Source: Larimichthys crocea (Eukaryota > Chordata > Actinopteri > Sciaenidae). Taken from it: 64,000 nt of DNA. The stretch is from contig NC_040032.1 in NCBI RefSeq assembly GCF_000972845.2, positions 1,693,073 through 1,757,072 on the forward strand, written 5' to 3'. Position numbers and translations under genes: made by a program. Positions 59,101 through 64,000 of this stretch are shown one piece after another. Numbering within the stretch: position 1 is the first letter of the stretch; each line of letters begins with the position of its first letter. Under the pieces are notes generated by a model. It did not search any database, was not told where the DNA came from, and saw nothing but the letters and a program-made list of their open reading frames with translations.

Positions 59101-62100
59101 TGTTCATGTTCCAAAGAGCTTTCTCATAACATGATGCACTCTGCATTTAAAATGGATGTGGGTGATGAATGGTGTCTGACAGACGTTGTGAGACTGTGTT
59201 CGATAATAAAGATCTGCAACTGAAAATGTATTTGAGGTTTTAGAAGTGAGTCTTCAGTAATCTGCCCTCTTCTGCATGTTGGTTTGTCTCCTTATCCTCC
59301 CTCTGGTGTTTGGTGACTAAGAAAAGACAACATGTGACAATTAGATGAGAAATTGAGTGGTCCTTGTTCCTAATGAATGATTATGTGATATAACCAGAAA
59401 TTAGTGTGTGTGGCATGATCCTTTATGGCACCATATATGATCTTCTCCAGGCACTGGAGTACCTTCTGTGGGCAAGCATCAGTGTAGAGCTCTCCATCCC
59501 TTTGATGACTGCTAAGTATCTACCATGGATTGTTACGCTTTACTGTGCTGTATGCCACTGTTACTATGACAACCAGGCTGATCTGCAGGCGGAGGTGAAA
59601 GACAAATGTCATGCATACACCTACAAATATACAGTCATCATGATTTCTATAGACTTTTCACAGGCTGATCTAATAAATAGTAAATGATGGTCTTGATCTG
59701 TCTGCAGTTTCCTGTTAGCCAACCTCACAGCAGTACAGGTTAATCTGATTTAGAGAAATCACCTAGGGCTATGTAATAAATCTGCTATGATGCTTATCTA
59801 TCTGCTGCTTCAAGATAATACTGCCTCAGACACAAGTTAAATCATTTATTCCTCATGGTTAGCTTTCAATGTGTGTATGGAAAAGAACATTTAATGAGGT
59901 GTGTCTAAACCTTTGAGTGCTACTGCATACAGTATGGAAGTTCTGTAAAATATAGTCAACATTCAAGTCACATAGAAATGGTTCTTGTTCTAAATTTCTG
60001 AACTATTCTGAAAGTCCTGTTGTACCTTTTTGTGGAGTTGATTGTGTGTCTTTGCTTTCAGAAATTTGCCAGGAGAGCCCTTGGTAAAATCGACGACCTT
60101 GCAAAGATGGAGGACGTTCCTACCACCAGAGAGTGTCAGAGAGCTTACAAAGAAGCCTCTGTCAAGGCAAGTGACTCCTCTCATTGGAATACAACACATT
60201 TGAAAATATATTCTACTGTTTTGTGATAAAATATTAGAGTAGAGGTTATTGACCCACACCGTCAGCAGAAAAAAGTCATCAAAAGGATGCAAAGAACATG
60301 CAAATATAAAGCCGTGCATCTCATCCATATATTTCTTCTTTCACAACTCAGACCTGTCTAATAGGCTCTGCATACATAACATCTGAAGGAGTAATTTCAG
60401 TAGCTAGAAACTAGTATGTGTATGAATACAAACACAGACTGGTTGTTGTCTTCTCATAAATGAAGAGTTTGTTGTTTTCTTCTATACAGTGTTGGTGCGC
60501 TCTTCTTTTTTTTTTTTTTTTTTCAGTTGGCGGCCATGATATTTAAGCGGGCTGTGTATGTGGCCCGAAAAAGACCCAAAACCAGGAATGAGAGAATGAA
60601 AATCCAAAGCACCCTGAAGGACATGCACAATGTAATAAAATTTACTTCTATATCATCTTATTGTTTAGTTGCATTGCTGAACTGTACATGCTCTATTACA
60701 GCCTTCTTATTATTAAACCTTATTGTGGACTTTTAGGTGGTCAACTAATTTTGTCAGTTAATGTTGTTGTTGTAGCATTACCTGAAACTGTATGCCATCA
60801 TGTATCTAACGTAGGCGCCGTGGCCTCGTACGATGACAGAGCGCATACTAATGGGCCTGTTTGACAGCAGTGCAGCGCAGTTCTTGGCCATCTCGGAAGC
60901 ACTTTGGGACAGCACCAGAAAGCCTTTGCAGACAAAGATGCCAAGTGAACCGGAGTTGCAGAATGTGATCCTAGAGCTTCTGTCAGCTGGCATCAGTATA
61001 TTATCTGGTTAGTAAAACAAACACATAACGGAAAATAACCCTCTGCAGTCATTACAGTTTTTAGGGTGAGGCTCACTTTATGGATTGCGTAATGTGATTG
61101 TATGTTTCTCTGTTTGAAGGAACTGCAAGCGAGTCTCCTATTGCACTGACGCCAACAGCCACTCTAATGGATTTTGCCATTACAGGTTAGTCACTGTTTT
61201 GTATGTACATCACTTTATCACGTGATGCAAGGTGTTTGTTTTGTAACAGTGACATGGAAATCAGTGTGAAGTAATGTGATGTGTTGTGTTGCTAGGAGAA
61301 AAAAAAATACCCATAATGTCTGCGATAAGGTTTGTGAAGCTGTTGTTTCAGTACAAGCAGCAGGATGCATTCAGTGAACTTGCCGGAGAGATGCTGCAGG
61401 TTTTGTCTGTAAGTAGAACGTTGCGTGCACCACAGCTCTCATTATTCACTTCCATGTGTGTTGTGGCTCTGAATCATCTTGTGTCTTTGTGTCTCGCTGT
61501 GTCAGGGTGTGGAAGGTCAATCATTCAGGAGGGCAGAGATGGAACTTGCTTTACTTGACAGTTTCAGCAATCTGCTGTCTTCTCAGAGGAGCCTTGCCAG
61601 AAAAGACAACATGACTGATGGTAGAAATATTGGAAGCGTGCCACAGATTTTGTCTTCTTTTCCTTTATGCCCTGTGGTTGATGTATGAGCAAAATTATGA
61701 CAACCATTATTATTTCACTGTGTTGCCAAACTGCTGTCAAATCTTAACCAAGTTACTTCTTGTCAAAAATTAGCTGACAAATCTAGAGATGTTTATTTAT
61801 GTTCACAACCTAGCATTGGTTAGGTATTAATAGGGTGCTCATTAGCTCATTAGTCTGGCCACATCAGTTATTGAATACAAAATATCCACTGATAATAACT
61901 CTGATTTCAGTTATCTCTGAATTGTAATGCACTGTTGTTCGATGTTTCCAACAGACAGACAAAAGTCTTTGTTGTCAATGAGTGACGCGTTCATCAGCCT
62001 GGTCGACACTCTACACAAGCTTGTGTGTGGCTCTGTAAGTTCTAATGTTGTGTGGTTTGTTTGTGCAGCCATCCAGCCTCAAGAGATTAAGTTATAGGTG

Positions 62101-64000
62101 GAGTTCACAGGAGGGATTTCTTTAGTCTGTTTATGCCGTTTGTGTTTGTGTAGGAGGTGCAGCCAGACAGAGACCTGGTCCTGGATGTTGTGTTATTTCT
62201 GTGGGGTAAAGTGAAGAAGGTCACGCAGTGTACACACTACCCTGAGAAGGTAGATAAGTACGACAAGGTATGTTTTTAAAAATGTAGGCATTACTGAAAT
62301 GAACTGAAACATTATTTTAACAGCATACAACACATACTAACTTATATTTACTTAAACCTTTCACAGTACATTTATTTCTGTTCATGTACTGTATGATTTG
62401 TGAACATGCTTGCAGTGGCTGTGGTGTCTGTCCGTGCTGTGCGACGCAAGCTTTGCCTGTGACCTTGCAACTGTTGACTGCATGATGATGGCAGAGATGA
62501 CACACACATTCGCCATACTGCTAGAGAGTGCAGCTGAACGCACTGATCAAACACAATATCCAGGTGAGGGCTTAGGTTTGACCATTGTTTTGGTCTTGTT
62601 TTGCTTTATAGAATATCACTCTGGTGTTTGATAGTGGGTAAACTTCCACCACAGAACAGAGAGACATAGAAAAAGACTCAACAAACTGGTCAAGAGATTC
62701 AGCTCTCTCCTGGACTTCCCCCATAACTCCATTTTATTTTATCTCAAACAATGACTTACAGTTCTATGACATGTAATACTACTTATTACCTATAACAAAC
62801 AATGAATCATTGAATGAAGACCAGTGTGAGGTGTTAACAGTGTGACTCTCAACCCTCACTCTGTCTTGTCCTAATTCTTCTAACATCTTTCTAAATAATT
62901 AATAATGCTTCTTACATGGCTGAAGCTGTAGTGTTAATCAGTCAAGATAAGATGTATGCACTGTTTCATATGTGCTTGAATATGTCTATACTGCACATAT
63001 GCATATCTGTACATACATTAATAAATAAAATAAAATGAATGTCACACATTCCTTGACCTTGTGGATCACAGAGTATATGCAGTGTTGACAGTTTTTCAGA
63101 TTAGAGTTCCATCCTGTAGTAAACTGTGAAGGAGCTGGTGCATGACCTAAAGAGGTGTCAGACTAATAAACTCCAGGCTGATTGTAAATGGTTTAAATTG
63201 TCACATCCTGACATGGCTGGTGTTATGACTCAGGGATGCTGTGGACTCCTATTTTCCTACAGCTGTGAGGGTATTCATTTCATGTCTCATGTCTCACAGC
63301 AACAGACGGCGATGTTGTGAAGCTGAGCTCTTTCTCTCTTCGTGAGGTATGAGAATTGAGTGTTTAATCCCAGCATCAAATGATTGTTCTGTATATTCTG
63401 AAAAAAAAAAGCACATTCAGTTCAGTGCCAATATATAAATATATTTCAAACAAGTCTTCATTGTGCAGTGTGTGTATTTGTGTGTGCTCACAGTGTACAA
63501 GTACAGAGCTGCTTCAGAAGATGTGTGAGGTGGTTAAGAAGGGTCTTGAAGCTCTGACCAAGGGTGTAGCGACACTGCTGCCCCAAGACTGCTCAGCAAT
63601 CACTGACTCTGCCTTCATGCAGGTAGGCAGTTAATCCATGTAAACCCAGTCATGTGAGCCAGGTGTTGCCTTGAGTTATGATCTCAACACTGTCCTGTTA
63701 CTAAAGCCCGCTCTCCTCTTGTTTTGATAGACATTTTGTCCCCTTCCTCCATCGACTCCCTCCATATCTCCTCTGACAACATCAAAAGAGGAGAATGACG
63801 AATTGAATAAGACGGAAAAAGAAGAAGTGGAAACAGACAGACAGAAGACAGAGTCGAATATTGGAGGCTCTCAACACAGCGAGTCTACACGTGTGTTTCT
63901 GCTGGCCATAGACCTTCGTCTTAACCTAGACATCATCCATCACAGAGCTTCCCTCAAGTTACTGCAGCTAAATGACGGTCAGACTCTCTGCCACATTAAC
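56115..64000 (+). CDS. cfap54: Cilia- and flagella-associated protein 54 (5' part)
   Basis: CFAP54 is a very large axonemal protein of the central-pair apparatus, needed for motile cilia and sperm flagella. Exons: 56115-56251, 56590-56695, 57603-57752, 57888-58053, 58980-59038, 59451-59594, 60062-60166, 60527-60631, 60815-61007, 61120-61185, 61296-61408, 61506-61620, 61955-62034, 62154-62267, 62416-62563, 63300-63346, 63494-63622 and 63731 to the edge. Phases agree throughout and give about 749 residues, roughly a quarter of the human length (about 3,100). Family-specific blocks include EIWKKYKHRLPSKLYGE, HLCWQIYNG, ALEYLLWASISVELSIPL, FARRALGKIDDL and PWPRTMTERIL. The intron after 60166 uses a GC donor (AAG|GCAAGT). 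A second ATG, two codons downstream, could also be used. The last exon is open to the window edge; a possible donor near 63977 is not needed. Confidence 0.96.
56885..57335. repeat. Diverged fish repeat in cfap54 intron 2
   Basis: 'gtagtcaagaccaactaaac', 'gaccgagactttgaggagtt' and, further right, 'ggtcttgaccggtcttaaac' and 'gggtcgagaccaagacaaga' are phrases of a common fish element rich in 'gaccaagac'. Ends and family are unclear. Confidence 0.45.

Overview
The window is vertebrate nuclear DNA, almost certainly from a spiny-rayed (percomorph-type) ray-finned fish. Every gene is split by GT-AG introns with poly(A) signals. The encoded proteins are vertebrate families: CHK1, complement factor B/C2, layilin, ALG9, FDXACB1, TOM40-like, BICD-family-like, MIA, alpha-B crystallin and CFAP54. 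The intervals carry fish-type dispersed repeats (hAT-like elements, a tRNA-derived SINE, L2-like LINE debris) and many dinucleotide microsatellites. There are no bacterial operons, CRISPR arrays or rRNA genes.

Layout from left to right. 199-347 (+) is the last coding exon of a gene I cannot name. chek1 (-) covers 7307 to 2182, with an E2F-type site just upstream. A complement factor B/C2-like gene (+) covers 9573-16970 in 18 coding exons. About 3.2 kb of intergenic DNA follows. layilin (+) covers 20217-25964 and has transposon remains in its introns. alg9 (-) covers 34712 to 28078 in 15 coding exons, and fdxacb1 (-) covers 38722 to 35630. A 1.8 kb divergent spacer holds a non-autonomous hAT-type element with a recognisable target duplication. 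tomm40l (+) covers 40559-43312, a BICD-family-like dynein adaptor gene (-) 50050 to 45702, mia (+) 51632-52334, and an alpha-B-crystallin-type gene (-) 54508 to 53744. cfap54 (+) starts at 56115 behind an RFX-type palindrome and runs off the right edge.

I assembled each coding sequence exon by exon. Exon phases add up to an intact frame in every gene. Deduced lengths are CHK1 455 aa, factor B-like 766, layilin 476, ALG9 613, FDXACB1 648, TOM40L 331, BICDL 434, MIA 128 and alphaB-like 161. CFAP54 has about 749 residues in the window. No gene is visibly broken.

The genes do not form a pathway. They are a syntenic mosaic. Layilin, ALG9, FDXACB1 and CRYAB are neighbours on human 11q23, and CHEK1 lies further out on 11q, whereas relatives of the other genes lie on several other human chromosomes. 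The most notable points are paired loss of a conserved disulfide in the complement protease domain, a long tyrosine-rich repeat tail on layilin, the palindromic RFX-like site at cfap54, a possible repeat-coded N-terminal extension of FDXACB1, and a tryptophan-rich N-terminus on the crystallin.
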